A stretch of 34,824 nt of DNA from Oceanobacillus damuensis (GCF_001618145.1 NZ_LQNF01000037.1:1-34824), one strand, 5' to 3'. Shown: positions 8,000-15,706, counted from the first letter of the stretch. Numbers and translations: made by a program. Notes: generated by a model not told the origin, from the letters alone.

Positions 8000-8911
8000 A
8001 TGGGACATCATCACCACCAGCATGACCATGGACACCACCATACCACCAATACCCGTAAATTGTTCTGGAGTTTCATACTAATATTTTCATTTATGATCAT
8101 CGAAGCAATCGGCGGAATCCTCACTAACAGTTTAGCTCTATTATCGGATGCAGGACATATGCTGAGCGATGCATCAGCTCTGGGGCTTAGTCTCCTTGCA
8201 TTTAAAATTGGCGAAAAAAAAGCGACAGGGGATAAAACGTTTGGCTACAGACGGTTTGAGATTATCGCCGCTTTTATAAACGGTATAACCTTAATGATCA
8301 TATCTCTCTATATTTTCTACGAAGCTATGCACCGTTTTGCCAATCCACCAAATGTTAGCGGAAATATGATGATCATTGCCTTCATTGGTCTTTGTGTCAA
8401 TATATTGGTAGCATGGATACTGATGCGTGGAGATTCCAAGGAAAATCTGAACATTCGAAGTGCATTACTCCACGTTTTCGGTGATTTGCTTGGTTCTGTT
8501 GGCGCCCTGATTGCTGGCCTGCTTATCATTATGTTCGATTGGAATATTGCTGATCCGATTGCAAGTGTTGTCGTCGCGATGTTAATCATCGTCTCCGGTT
8601 ACCGGATTACGAGAGACGCCTTGCACATTCTAATGGAGGGAAAACCGCAAAGTGTCAACATTGAATCCTTGAAAAAAACCCTTTCTGCGATGGAAGGCGT
8701 TGAGGATGTTCATGATGTACATGTCTGGTCAATCACATCCGAGTTTACATCAATGAGCTGTCATCTCATCGTAGATGAATCAATTGATCGTGATAACATG
8801 CTGAAATCAGTTAATGATCTTATAAAAAATCATTTCCACATTTCTCATTGTACTATTCAGATTGAAGGAAACCATTCACCATTCCATAATGATTGTGATC
8901 CTTGTAATTGA
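8000..8911 (+). CDS. czcD: Cation diffusion facilitator CzcD (zinc/cobalt efflux)
   Basis: This 303-residue CDF antiporter has six predicted helices (about 20-210) and a cytoplasmic C-terminal domain. The His-rich N-terminus (about 9 His in the first 14 residues) probably binds metal. The transport-site pairs are H53xxxD57 in helix 2 (GHMLSD) and HVFGD in helix 5, the HD-HD pattern of zinc transporters. The C-terminus ends HNDCDPCN, with two cysteines. It exports Zn(II)/Co(II) in exchange for protons or K+. The AGGAGGG site lies 6 nt upstream. It is co-transcribed with czrA. Confidence 0.93.
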   Translation: MGHHHHQHDHGHHHTTNTRKLFWSFILIFSFMIIEAIGGILTNSLALLSDAGHMLSDASALGLSLLAFKIGEKKATGDKTFGYRRFEIIAAFINGITLMIISLYIFYEAMHRFANPPNVSGNMMIIAFIGLCVNILVAWILMRGDSKENLNIRSALLHVFGDLLGSVGALIAGLLIIMFDWNIADPIASVVVAMLIIVSGYRITRDALHILMEGKPQSVNIESLKKTLSAMEGVEDVHDVHVWSITSEFTSMSCHLIVDESIDRDNMLKSVNDLIKNHFHISHCTIQIEGNHSPFHNDCDPCN

Positions 8912-8929
8912 CTGCTTTGTGAAAGTCAG

Positions 8930-8957
8930 GTGGTACATATTATATAATATGCACCAC
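8930..8957. other. 28-bp near-perfect palindrome after czcD
   Basis: GTGGT and ACCAC flank a fully self-complementary CATATTATATAATATG core, with one A-C mismatch on each arm junction. The 3' side has no T-tract, so it is not a clear terminator. It may act as a stabilising 3' hairpin or a protein-binding site. Confidence 0.5.
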
Positions 8958-9295
8958 TTATATGGTCGCTATTAAGAAGAAATAAATACGCACTTAAATT
9001 GAGTTGCATGTGGACGTATCAATCGCTCCCTTCTTTCGGTTGGTACTTTTTTATCGAAAGCCCTGGCGCCCATCCACCTATCATCTTCAATGATAAATAC
9101 AATAAGAATCAAAGTCAATAATTAACTGACTATTTACATAAGTCAAAATCCATCTTCTCTCGTACGAATATCCTTCATTTTTAAGTCTTCATAAAGAAGT
9201 TTTCACTATATATTCCTTGTTGCTTTTTATATAACCCACCATTCGTGCTATACTCAAACCATCTGTTTTTAAGAAATTTGAAAGGTATGACGGAA
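8958..9295. other. Intergenic gap between czcD and ykuE
   Basis: About 340 bp of AT-rich DNA without a credible gene on either strand. No convincing promoter, riboswitch or repeat copy was recognised apart from the palindrome at its left edge. Confidence 0.4.
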
Positions 9296-10153
9296 ATGAA
9301 TCGACGACAATTCCTGAAAAATACGCTCGGAAGTCTGCTTGCTTTTGTAGGTATCAGCGGTGGCACTTATTATTATTCCAGAAATATTGAACCTTCTTTG
9401 CTAAAAATAACAGAGGAAACGATTTCCTCTCCTAAAATACATCCATCATTTAATAATTTTAAAATTATTCAATTTTCCGATACGCATGTTGGTTTCCATT
9501 ACTCTTTAAACCAATTAGAAGAATTGGCGATTAAAATCAATTCCCTCAAGCCTGATTTGATTTTATTTACTGGTGACCTTGTTGACGAACCAGATCATTA
9601 TAACTGGGACCCGGGGTTAGGCAGTATACTTAAATCCATGAGTGCAACTCATGGTAAATATTGGATATACGGAAATCACGACCATGGAGGATACGGAACG
9701 GAAATCGTTCAGGAAGTAATGCAGCAATCAGATTTTCATCTGCTGCAAAACAGCAGTGTATCGATTGAAATGGAGAATAACAAAATTACTCTTGCAGGTA
9801 TTGATGATGTAATGCTTGGCACTCCCGATTTGGAGAAAGCCCTGCAGAACAATGACCCCGAAAGTTTTACAATGCTAATGGCTCATGAACCGGATTATGC
9901 GGATAGAGCCTCCCAATATCCGATAGATGTTCAGTTCTCAGGTCACAGTCATGGTGGCCAGATCCGATTGCCTTTCATCGGTGACTTGTATACCCCAGCC
10001 TTCGCAGAAAAATATGTTCAAGGAAAATACAACTTAAACGAGCAAAAACTGGTCCTGTACGTCAACAGCGGCATAGGCACTACAAGACTTCCCTATCGAT
10101 TCCTGTGCAAGCCGGAAATACACCTTTATACGCTTCAATCTTATTTGTCATAA
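9296..10153 (+). CDS. ykuE: Tat-exported metallophosphoesterase YkuE
   Basis: This calcineurin-type phosphoesterase carries a twin-arginine signal (NRRQFLKNTL followed by a hydrophobic stretch to about residue 27). Metal motifs in order are SDTHVG, TGDLVDE, YGNHDHGG, AHEPD and SGHSHGGQ, with TRLPYRFLCKPE near the end as in B. subtilis YkuE, a known TatAyCy substrate bound to the cell wall. The start is uncertain: ATG at 9296 (10 nt after AAAGG) is favoured over ATG at 9287, which is too close to the ribosome site. The folded protein is probably exported with its metal already bound. Confidence 0.9.
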   Translation: MNRRQFLKNTLGSLLAFVGISGGTYYYSRNIEPSLLKITEETISSPKIHPSFNNFKIIQFSDTHVGFHYSLNQLEELAIKINSLKPDLILFTGDLVDEPDHYNWDPGLGSILKSMSATHGKYWIYGNHDHGGYGTEIVQEVMQQSDFHLLQNSSVSIEMENNKITLAGIDDVMLGTPDLEKALQNNDPESFTMLMAHEPDYADRASQYPIDVQFSGHSHGGQIRLPFIGDLYTPAFAEKYVQGKYNLNEQKLVLYVNSGIGTTRLPYRFLCKPEIHLYTLQSYLS

Positions 10154-10155
10154 GT

Positions 10156-10784
10156 AAGTCACTCAACTTTCGCAGAAGGAAATGGAAAAAATCCTTGGCA
10201 GAATTAGGATGGCGTGAGTCGCACTGCTCAAGTTGACTTTGGATTAACTATTTGCACTGAGCAGCCTGAATACACCTGAACCCCATCGTTCTTTTAGTTT
10301 TACAGCTTTTTATTCGCAGTTTGTGTAAACTACGACATAACTTATAATTAATATATGTGCTTCTGCTGTCGTCCGGGATCGCTCTGGTGAAGCTGTATAA
10401 TTAGATTTTGTTATTAAGAATGCAGTTTATTAGCAGCAATCTCAACCAGCTCTGGGAAATACACGGAGACTCCTACGGGAAGAGAGGCATAGGTGAGACA
10501 CTGAAATGCGTTAGCATGAAGGGGCTCACCAGCCGCCCGTGGAAAGCGCAGTGTATTTCCCAGAGCGGTCGCCGAAGTATCTCGCTTCCATTATTCGTGC
10601 CAAAGTTCTAACACAAATAGAAGTTACATCGCATTTTATATCTACTATGCAATAATTAAAAAGCAAACCATCTTGTAAATAGCCTTATTTTCATCAGGTT
10701 CGCAAGGGGATTATTGGAGACATTCCAAGTTTAACCCAGTTAACTGTTTAAGCTAATTTTCTTGGTGCGAAACTTGAGTAAGTC
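10156..10784. repeat. Possible small element bounded by 14-bp inverted repeats, with a family B repeat inside
   Basis: ACTCAACTTTCGCA at 10161-10174 and TGCGAAACTTGAGT at 10766-10779 are inverted repeats with one mismatch, about 620 bp apart. They enclose the family B repeat and no coding sequence. This could be a MITE-like insertion with a nested repeat, or chance; no target duplication was identified. Confidence 0.3.
10319..10650 (+). repeat. Family B modular hairpin repeat, shorter copy
   Basis: This copy is the reverse-complement relative of 29.72-30.17 kb, with long near-identical stretches. The main stem is GCTCTGGGAAATACAC (10449-10464) with GTGTATTTCCCAGAGC (10551-10566), 16 bp and perfect. 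A second stem GTGAG/CTCAC lies inside. The unit ends in TTACATCGCATTTTATATC. Compared with the other copy it lacks about 110 bp at 10387/10388, between GATCGCTCTGG and TGAAGCTGTATAATTAG. It fills most of the 770-bp gap between ykuE and the sco gene, together with unremarkable AT-rich DNA. Confidence 0.85.
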
Positions 10785-10844
10785 AAAAAAAAATAAAAAT
10801 CCGTACAGCTTCTAAAATGTCATAAAGATTTCAAGACTATTAAA

Positions 10845-10873
10845 TTAAATCTACTTCAATTAAATGTTATAAT
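10845..10873 (+). promoter_or_regulatory. Probable promoter of the sco gene (extended -10)
   Basis: A TGtTATAAT extended -10 (TATAAT at 10868-10873) lies 50 bp before the start codon. The -35 position at 17-bp spacing reads TTAAAT, a poor match that the extended -10 could offset. Confidence 0.45.
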
Positions 10874-10922
10874 AGGCCTGATTACTTGAATGTTCTATTG
10901 ATTGTTCAGAAAGGAAGTTTTC

Positions 10923-11492
10923 ATGAAGCATTTATTATTGATCGTCGGTCTTGCCATCTTTCTGACTGCCTGTGGAGGGTATCCTATTGAAACCACCATG
11001 TCAGAGGAGGTTGCGGATTTTGAATTTACTACACAGGATAACAGTACATTGAGCCTTCGTGATTTAGAGGGTGAATGGTGGGTTGCTGATTTTATTTTCA
11101 CTAATTGTACAACTGTCTGTCTGCCGATGACAGCCAATATGGCAGCATTACAGGAAAAACTGGAAGAAGAAGGAATTGATGCCCAGCTCGTTTCCTTTAG
11201 CGTCGACCCGGAATACGATAGCCCTGAAGTTCTGAAGGAATATGGAGAAAGTTATCATGCCGATTTCAGTAACTGGACATTCCTGACAGGTTATGAATTT
11301 AGTACGATTAAAGAACTTTCCATCAAGTCTTTCAAAAATATGGTTCAAGAAGCCCCCGAAGGAACTGATCAGGTTACACATGGGACGTCCTTTTTCCTTG
11401 TAAGTCCTGAAGGTGAAGTAATTAAAAATTACAGTGGTATACAATCGGATGCTCTTGATACCATCGTGGATGATCTGAAAAAAGTCCAATAA
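10923..11492 (+). CDS. Sco1/SenC-family copper chaperone lipoprotein (YpmQ-like)
   Basis: This 189-residue membrane-anchored lipoprotein has the lipobox LTAC with lipidated C17. It then has a thioredoxin-like domain with the Sco copper ligands C62xxxC66 (FTNCTTVCLPMT) and H153 (VTHGTSFF). Sco proteins deliver Cu to the CuA site of cytochrome c oxidase; B. subtilis YpmQ/BsSco is the closest known model. An AAAGGAAG site lies just upstream, which sets the start at 10923 rather than the in-frame 10902. It is monocistronic, with its own terminator. Confidence 0.9.
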   Translation: MKHLLLIVGLAIFLTACGGYPIETTMSEEVADFEFTTQDNSTLSLRDLEGEWWVADFIFTNCTTVCLPMTANMAALQEKLEEEGIDAQLVSFSVDPEYDSPEVLKEYGESYHADFSNWTFLTGYEFSTIKELSIKSFKNMVQEAPEGTDQVTHGTSFFLVSPEGEVIKNYSGIQSDALDTIVDDLKKVQ

Positions 11493-11498
11493 ATGAAG

Positions 11499-11540
11499 AG
11501 AAGAGCTGAAATGTTATTATTTTCACTCTTCTTTTAATTT
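11499..11540 (+). terminator. Rho-independent terminator after the sco gene
   Basis: AGAAGAG-c-TGAAA (11499-11511) pairs with TTTCA-CTCTTCT (11520-11531), 12 bp with one bulge, followed by TTTAATTTT. Confidence 0.85.
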
Positions 11541-11608
11541 TCCATTTGCCACCGGACACGCTTTGCGATAGGATAGAAATATCTACTACATAGAAAGGAG
11601 AAAAGTTC

Positions 11609-12082
11609 ATGAAACAGGAAATCTCTCTTCATCATTTGGCTCAGGCAGTATTTACAATTAATCGCCATGCAAAAACAGCACCAGAGCCACAGCATCTATA
11701 TCAAATAAAAAAAGACACAATCAACAAGCTGTTAAAAGAAAATAAAGCGGAAAAAGTTGGACTGCATTTCTCTGACCACCCAAAACTTAGCAATCAGCAT
11801 TCAACATTGCTTGTTAAAGTGGATGAATATTATTTTCATATCCCTCCATCAAAAGAAGACTTCAAAAACCTGAAACATCTTGGTTCCCTTGACCAAAACT
11901 ATCGGAATCCCCAAACAAAGATGTCATTGTCACAGGCCAAAAGGGTTGTCTATCAATATATTGACTGGAAGGCGGAGAAAAAACCGCAAACCAGACAAAA
12001 ACGATACACTTCTTCGTATTATACTCCATCCTCTCTAGGGAAAATGGAATGGCCTCCAACTAAATCACAGCGAAACTATTAA
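11609..12082 (+). CDS. ykyB: YkyB family protein
   Basis: This 157-residue basic protein is recognised as YkyB by LAQAVFTINRHAKTAPEP, the GLHFSDHPKLS segment and YYFHIPPSKEDFKNLKHLG. The family is conserved in Bacillaceae, has no known function, and in B. subtilis lies next to cheV-patA and ykuC. No signal peptide or membrane segment is present. The Lys/Gln-rich C-terminus looks disordered. An AAAGGAG ribosome site precedes the ATG by 9 nt. Confidence 0.88.
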   Translation: MKQEISLHHLAQAVFTINRHAKTAPEPQHLYQIKKDTINKLLKENKAEKVGLHFSDHPKLSNQHSTLLVKVDEYYFHIPPSKEDFKNLKHLGSLDQNYRNPQTKMSLSQAKRVVYQYIDWKAEKKPQTRQKRYTSSYYTPSSLGKMEWPPTKSQRNY

Positions 12083-12154
12083 TCATGAAGTCCCCCTTTT
12101 ATATGTTTCATTACCTTTTTATTGAGGTATTACTTAAATAAGGAGGCGGTCAGA

Positions 12155-12355
12155 ATGAATCTGCAGGATTTCGTATATGAACTCCATCGCTATGCCGAAC
12201 AGACACATGTCTTAAAGGATAAATTTGAGAAGCTTACCGAAACGGAGAAGAAGCTGGTAATGGACGCTGCCCCACCAGACTTAAGAACACCAGAAGAATA
12301 TTTTCAACCAGTATACGATTGGTTGGAAACAGTCAATAATTTAATGGATAACTAG
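12155..12355 (+). CDS. Small acidic hypothetical protein (66 aa)
   Basis: The ATG at 12155 follows an ideal AAGGAGGCGG site; an earlier in-frame ATG lacks one. The 66-residue product (MNLQDFVYELHRYAEQTHVL...) is predicted helical, acidic and cytosolic, with no cysteines or membrane segment. I do not recognise the family. It follows ykyB by 72 bp and could be co-transcribed with it. A terminator follows immediately. Confidence 0.75.
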   Translation: MNLQDFVYELHRYAEQTHVLKDKFEKLTETEKKLVMDAAPPDLRTPEEYFQPVYDWLETVNNLMDN

Positions 12356-12357
12356 TC

Positions 12358-12390
12358 GAAGCGCATTACAGTTAAGGCTGTATGCGCTTC
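12358..12390. terminator. Strong hairpin between convergent genes
   Basis: GAAGCGCAT (12358-12366) pairs with ATGCGCTTC (12382-12390), with an inner ACAG/CTGT. It lies exactly between two convergent stop codons. T-tracts are weak on both sides, so termination efficiency is uncertain. Confidence 0.6.
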
Positions 12391-12392
12391 AC

Positions 12393-12728
12393 TCAATTCG
12401 TATTCCTTATGTAACGAAGAATCAGTATAGACATTGACAATACGGCACCGAAAATAGCTATACTCTGTAAGGTGAATTTGATAACCGACATGAGATCCAT
12501 TTCATCTATAAAATGAGAAATGCTTATTATCGATAACAATAAAAGAATACTGCTGACGAAATAAATCAGGAGCTTACTCAGTTCTAATTTTACCGCCCAT
12601 TGGATGATTGGTTTCATACAATAATAAATGGCAATAATGGCTGCTAAAGAGCAGAATACGTATACATACTCTTTTACAATGCCAACGTTTCCTATATGAA
12701 TGAAGTTTATCAGCAAAGAAATAACCAT
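12393..12728 (-). CDS. Small integral membrane protein, unknown function
   Basis: This 111-residue protein has three or four hydrophobic helices (about 20-38, 49-68, 82-104) and few charged residues. An AAGAAGG ribosome site is 9 nt upstream of the ATG. I do not recognise the family. It is convergent with the 66-residue protein gene and divergent from the EamA transporter, so it is a single gene. No catalytic motif can be seen. Confidence 0.65.
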   Translation of the reverse strand: MVISLLINFIHIGNVGIVKEYVYVFCSLAAIIAIYYCMKPIIQWAVKLELSKLLIYFVSSILLLLSIISISHFIDEMDLMSVIKFTLQSIAIFGAVLSMSILILRYIRNTN

Positions 12729-12848
12729 TCTAAGCGACCTTCTTTCTGGAAAAATGCTTTCAAAACCATTATCATTTCCACTCCATCTCCATTTTTATAG
12801 CATTATTTCCCTATAAAAAGTTTAATATACGATAATTGGCTCTTAATT

Positions 12849-13020
12849 TGTTATAATTACAATTAAAGTGAATTTCCACTCAGTGTGTTTTTTAAAACAG
12901 AATCGTGCTCTTACGGACGTTGATCCCCTACTTGCAATTCTGTACTTCTGCCGTCTTGAAATGGAGGTCAAATTGTCCGTCAATACGGATAAACAGATAA
13001 ACAAGGGGGGACAAATCTGG
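12849..13020 (+). promoter_or_regulatory. Extended -10 promoter and long leader of the EamA transporter
   Basis: TG-t-TATAAT (TATAAT at 12852-12857) is a good extended -10, without a good -35. Transcription from it would give a leader of about 155 nt before the TTG start at 13021. ACGGAC (12913-12918) can pair with GTCCGT (12976-12981). No known riboswitch class was recognised. The leader is also open in the transporter frame, and an ATGGAGGTCAAATTG site inside it offers an alternative start at 12973. Confidence 0.35.
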
Positions 13021-13923
13021 TTGAACAGATATTCTATTTTAATCATGTTGGGAGCGGCATTATGGGGGACGATTGGATGGTTTGTTAAACATCTTTATGA
13101 ATTTGGATTTACACCTATGGAAGTTGTTACATTAAGGGCCTGGTCCTCTGCAGCCTTATTAATTGCATATACCTTGGCTGTTTCTCCAAAAAGTCTTCAA
13201 CTTAAAAAAATACAGGACATCAAGTACTTTATTGGCACCGGAATTTTTAGTATCATTTTTTTTAATTATTGCTTGTTTACTGCGATAGAGTTATCTACAA
13301 TTCCAATTGCGACTGCTTTGCTATATACAGCTCCGGCCTTTGTTACAATTATATCGTTCTTTCTATTCAGAGAGCCTTTTACCGGTGCAAAAATTACTGC
13401 TTTGGCATTGACACTGGTTGGGACATGCCTGGTAGTTGGTTTAACCCCCAACAGCGTTCATAATATGAAGACAGCAAGTATATTATTGGGACTGGGATCC
13501 GGACTTGGTTATGCTCTTTACAGCATCTTCAGCAAATTTGCCTTAAAAGAATATACAACTTTACGTGTTACAACGTTTACTTTTATTGTAGCTTCCCTCG
13601 CGCTTATTCCTTTTTTTCCTTATAAGGAAAAAACGCATTTGTTTTTCGATTCTCACGTTTTATTCTATGCAGTCGGACTTGGGCTCTTACCGACAGTTAT
13701 TGCATATATTCTATACACGTTGGGATTGCAATATACCGAGGCTTCAAAGGCTTCGATTCTATCCACGATTGAACCTGTAGTTGCAACATTGATAGGGATA
13801 TTTATCTTTATGGAGCCTTTTACGTTTGTACAAATGCTTGGCATGGGGTGTATCATAGGAGCTGTAATTCTTATTCAACTCTATGAAAACAGAAAATTAC
13901 GGTTGGAAAGAACAAAAGCGTAG
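13021..13923 (+). CDS. EamA/DMT-family transporter
   Basis: This 300-residue protein has ten predicted membrane helices in two EamA repeats (about 5-140 and 150-290). The first helix is LIMLGAALWGTIGWF, and the second repeat holds YTEASKASILSTIEPVVATLIG, a typical DMT signature. The substrate is not readable; amino acids or their metabolites are usual. The TTG at 13021 is preferred because GGGGGG lies 10 nt upstream and the product starts directly at the helix; an upstream in-frame TTG at 12973 has a good GGAGG site and is not excluded. The last codons (Arg-Thr-Lys-Ala-stop) come from the adjoining family A repeat. Confidence 0.85.
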   Translation: MNRYSILIMLGAALWGTIGWFVKHLYEFGFTPMEVVTLRAWSSAALLIAYTLAVSPKSLQLKKIQDIKYFIGTGIFSIIFFNYCLFTAIELSTIPIATALLYTAPAFVTIISFFLFREPFTGAKITALALTLVGTCLVVGLTPNSVHNMKTASILLGLGSGLGYALYSIFSKFALKEYTTLRVTTFTFIVASLALIPFFPYKEKTHLFFDSHVLFYAVGLGLLPTVIAYILYTLGLQYTEASKASILSTIEPVVATLIGIFIFMEPFTFVQMLGMGCIIGAVILIQLYENRKLRLERTKA

Positions 13924-14205
13924 GTGACTGTTTAGAAACGAATGCATAAGCAAGGGACTGGAAAGCGCATGGCTTTCGCGCTTGGAATGTCCCTTGCTTA
14001 TGACAGGAGTTTCTAGGAACCGGAGCTGGCCGAACAAAAGCGTAGGTGACTGTTTAGAAATGAATGCATAAGCAAGGGACTGGAAAGCGCATGGTTTTCG
14101 CGCTTGGAATGTCCATTGCTTATGACAGGAGTTTCTAGGAACCGGAGTTGGCCGTGGCTGTTTATGTGTAAGAGTTAATTGCAGTCAAAATTTATATTTT
14201 TTTAT
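13909..14205. repeat. Family A repeat array, two tandem units plus flank module, inverted relative to 4.4 kb
   Basis: Two units (about 13909-14030 and 14031-14152) read GAACAAAAGCG-TAGGTGACTG, then a hairpin of CATAAGCAAGGGAC with GTCCCTTGCTTATG, then GAGTTTCTAGGAACCGGAG. The flank module GCCGTGGCTGTTTATGTG continues to about 14205. The whole is the reverse complement of the 4411-4696 array. The left unit starts within the EamA coding sequence and supplies its stop. It fills the gap up to the terminator at 14214. Confidence 0.85.
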
Positions 14206-14213
14206 TTTTTGAA

Positions 14214-14249
14214 AAAAGCAGAAATGACATGAAAGTCATTCCTGCTTTT
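14214..14249 (-). terminator. Rho-independent terminator after the FbpB-like gene
   Basis: On the minus strand AAAAGCAGGAATGAC pairs with GTCATTTCTGCTTTT (one mismatch), followed by T residues. It begins 5 bp after the small gene's stop. It may also act on the plus strand. Confidence 0.85.
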
Positions 14250-14254
14250 ATCAC

Positions 14255-14413
14255 TTATTTATTGAACTCTAGTTCTTTACGTTTTGCCATAGCGAGAGCT
14301 TCCTGTTTTTTCTCTAAACGAAGCTCGATTTGTGTTATACTTTCTTCATCATTTAGAAGCTCTTGTCTATTTTGTTTAACTAGTTGTTCAAAGTTTAATG
14401 TTTTAGGCCTCAT
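14255..14413 (-). CDS. FbpB-like small basic protein (52 aa)
   Basis: The translation begins MRPKTLNFEQLVKQNRQELL and continues NDEESITQIELRLEKKQ. This matches the FbpB family (Fur-regulated basic protein B; FEELVxENKxELLxDxExIExIExRLExKH pattern). In B. subtilis FbpB works with the FsrA small RNA in the iron-sparing response. The start has a perfect AAGGAGTG site, and TATAAT (minus strand) lies about 30 bp further up. I found no convincing Fur box, so iron control is unproven. It is divergent from patA. Confidence 0.75.
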   Translation of the reverse strand: MRPKTLNFEQLVKQNRQELLNDEESITQIELRLEKKQEALAMAKRKELEFNK

Positions 14414-14542
14414 TTGTGACACTCCTTCTTATGTTCTAATTTTATTATACCCTATTTTTAACACCATAAATCAAAATTATTTGAACATTTTATTAAGTTT
14501 TTGTCACATTATAGGAAATATTTATGAAAAGGTGGTTATTCT

Positions 14543-15706
14543 ATGGATTATTTATTGAATGAAAATGTAAAAAGAATCGAAATTTCGGGGATAAGAAAGT
14601 TTTTTAATATGGTTGCAGATGAAAAGGACGTTATTTCTTTAACCATCGGTCAGCCTGACTTCCATACACCGAACTACATAAAAGAAGCGGCTTCAGATGC
14701 GATTGTCAACAATAAGACAACCTACACCAGTAATGCGGGAATTATCGAATTACGAAAAGCAATTTCGAAGTTTAATGAAACGAATTATGGAATCAGCTTT
14801 GACCCTATGTCAGAAATCATTGTTACCACAGGGGCTTCTCAAGCTATAGATATCACGTTCCGTACGATTTTATCGCCTGGAGATGAAGTAATCCTTCCAG
14901 GTCCTATATATCCAGGCTATGAACCATTAATCACTCTGGCCGGAGCGAAGGCTGTTTACGCTGATACGACAACAACAGGGTTTAAATTGACAAAGGAAAC
15001 GCTTAAACAGCATCTTAGTGATAAAACAAAATGCGTCGTTCTCCCCTACCCTTCTAATCCGACGGGTGCATCTTTTTCAAAGGAGGAATTATCGGATCTT
15101 ACAGAAGTGTTAAAGGACAAAGATATTTTTATTCTTGCCGATGAAATATACAGTGAGCTTGTTTTTGAAAATCAGCATTACTCGATAGCAAATTTCGATT
15201 CAGTCAAAGAAAAAACGATTGTGATTAACGGGTTATCCAAATCCCACTCAATGACCGGGTTTCGAATTGGTTATGTACTTGCTCCGAAATGGCTGTCCAA
15301 GCACATACTAAAAGTGCATCAGTATAATGTTACCTGTGCATCATCCATTAGCCAGTATGCTGCATTGGAAGCATTGACAAACAACTCTGAAAGCACAGAA
15401 ACCATGCGGGAAGAATACAGAAGAAGACGGGACTATGTATATAGCCGTCTGAATAATATGGGATTAGCTGTGAATAAACCGGAGGGTGCTTTTTACTTCT
15501 TCCCTAAATTCCCAATTAAAGAAACGACTTCCTTTGAACTTGGTCTGACACTCGTTCGTGAAGCAAAAATTGCTCTCGTTCCCGGCAACAGTTTTTCCCA
15601 ATTGGGTGAAGGTTATATGAGACTTTCATATGCATACGACATAGAAACGATCACTCAAGGGCTGGACCGCTTGGAAGCATTCTTAGACAAAACATTATTA
15701 CGTTAA
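14543..15706 (+). CDS. patA: N-acetyl-LL-diaminopimelate aminotransferase PatA
   Basis: This 387-residue class I/II PLP aminotransferase has the Schiff-base lysine K233 (NGLSKSHSMTGFRIGY), the YPSNPTGA motif near 169-176, and the TGASQAID phosphate-binding segment. PatA transaminates N-acetyl-2-amino-6-oxopimelate to N-acetyl-LL-DAP between the DapH and DapL steps, so its presence completes the acetylated branch encoded at 5.0-6.9 kb. Other aminotransferase substrates cannot be excluded from the sequence. An AAGGTGG site lies 7 nt upstream of the ATG. Confidence 0.88.
   Translation: MDYLLNENVKRIEISGIRKFFNMVADEKDVISLTIGQPDFHTPNYIKEAASDAIVNNKTTYTSNAGIIELRKAISKFNETNYGISFDPMSEIIVTTGASQAIDITFRTILSPGDEVILPGPIYPGYEPLITLAGAKAVYADTTTTGFKLTKETLKQHLSDKTKCVVLPYPSNPTGASFSKEELSDLTEVLKDKDIFILADEIYSELVFENQHYSIANFDSVKEKTIVINGLSKSHSMTGFRIGYVLAPKWLSKHILKVHQYNVTCASSISQYAALEALTNNSESTETMREEYRRRRDYVYSRLNNMGLAVNKPEGAFYFFPKFPIKETTSFELGLTLVREAKIALVPGNSFSQLGEGYMRLSYAYDIETITQGLDRLEAFLDKTLLR

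Noticed and set aside
9000..9080. Possible riboswitch on the minus strand (GGATGGGCGCCAGGG...)
   Set aside because: No gene follows on that strand, and the sequence does not fit a known class.
10408..10611. 67-codon open frame on the plus strand
   Set aside because: It lies entirely inside the family B hairpin, has no ribosome site, and the frame follows from the repeat sequence.
14440..14500. Fur box upstream of the FbpB-like gene
   Set aside because: ATCAAAATTATTTGAA is only a weak match to the Fur consensus.
14229..14558. 109-codon plus-strand frame
   Set aside because: It is antisense to the FbpB-like gene, which has a family match, a ribosome site and a terminator.
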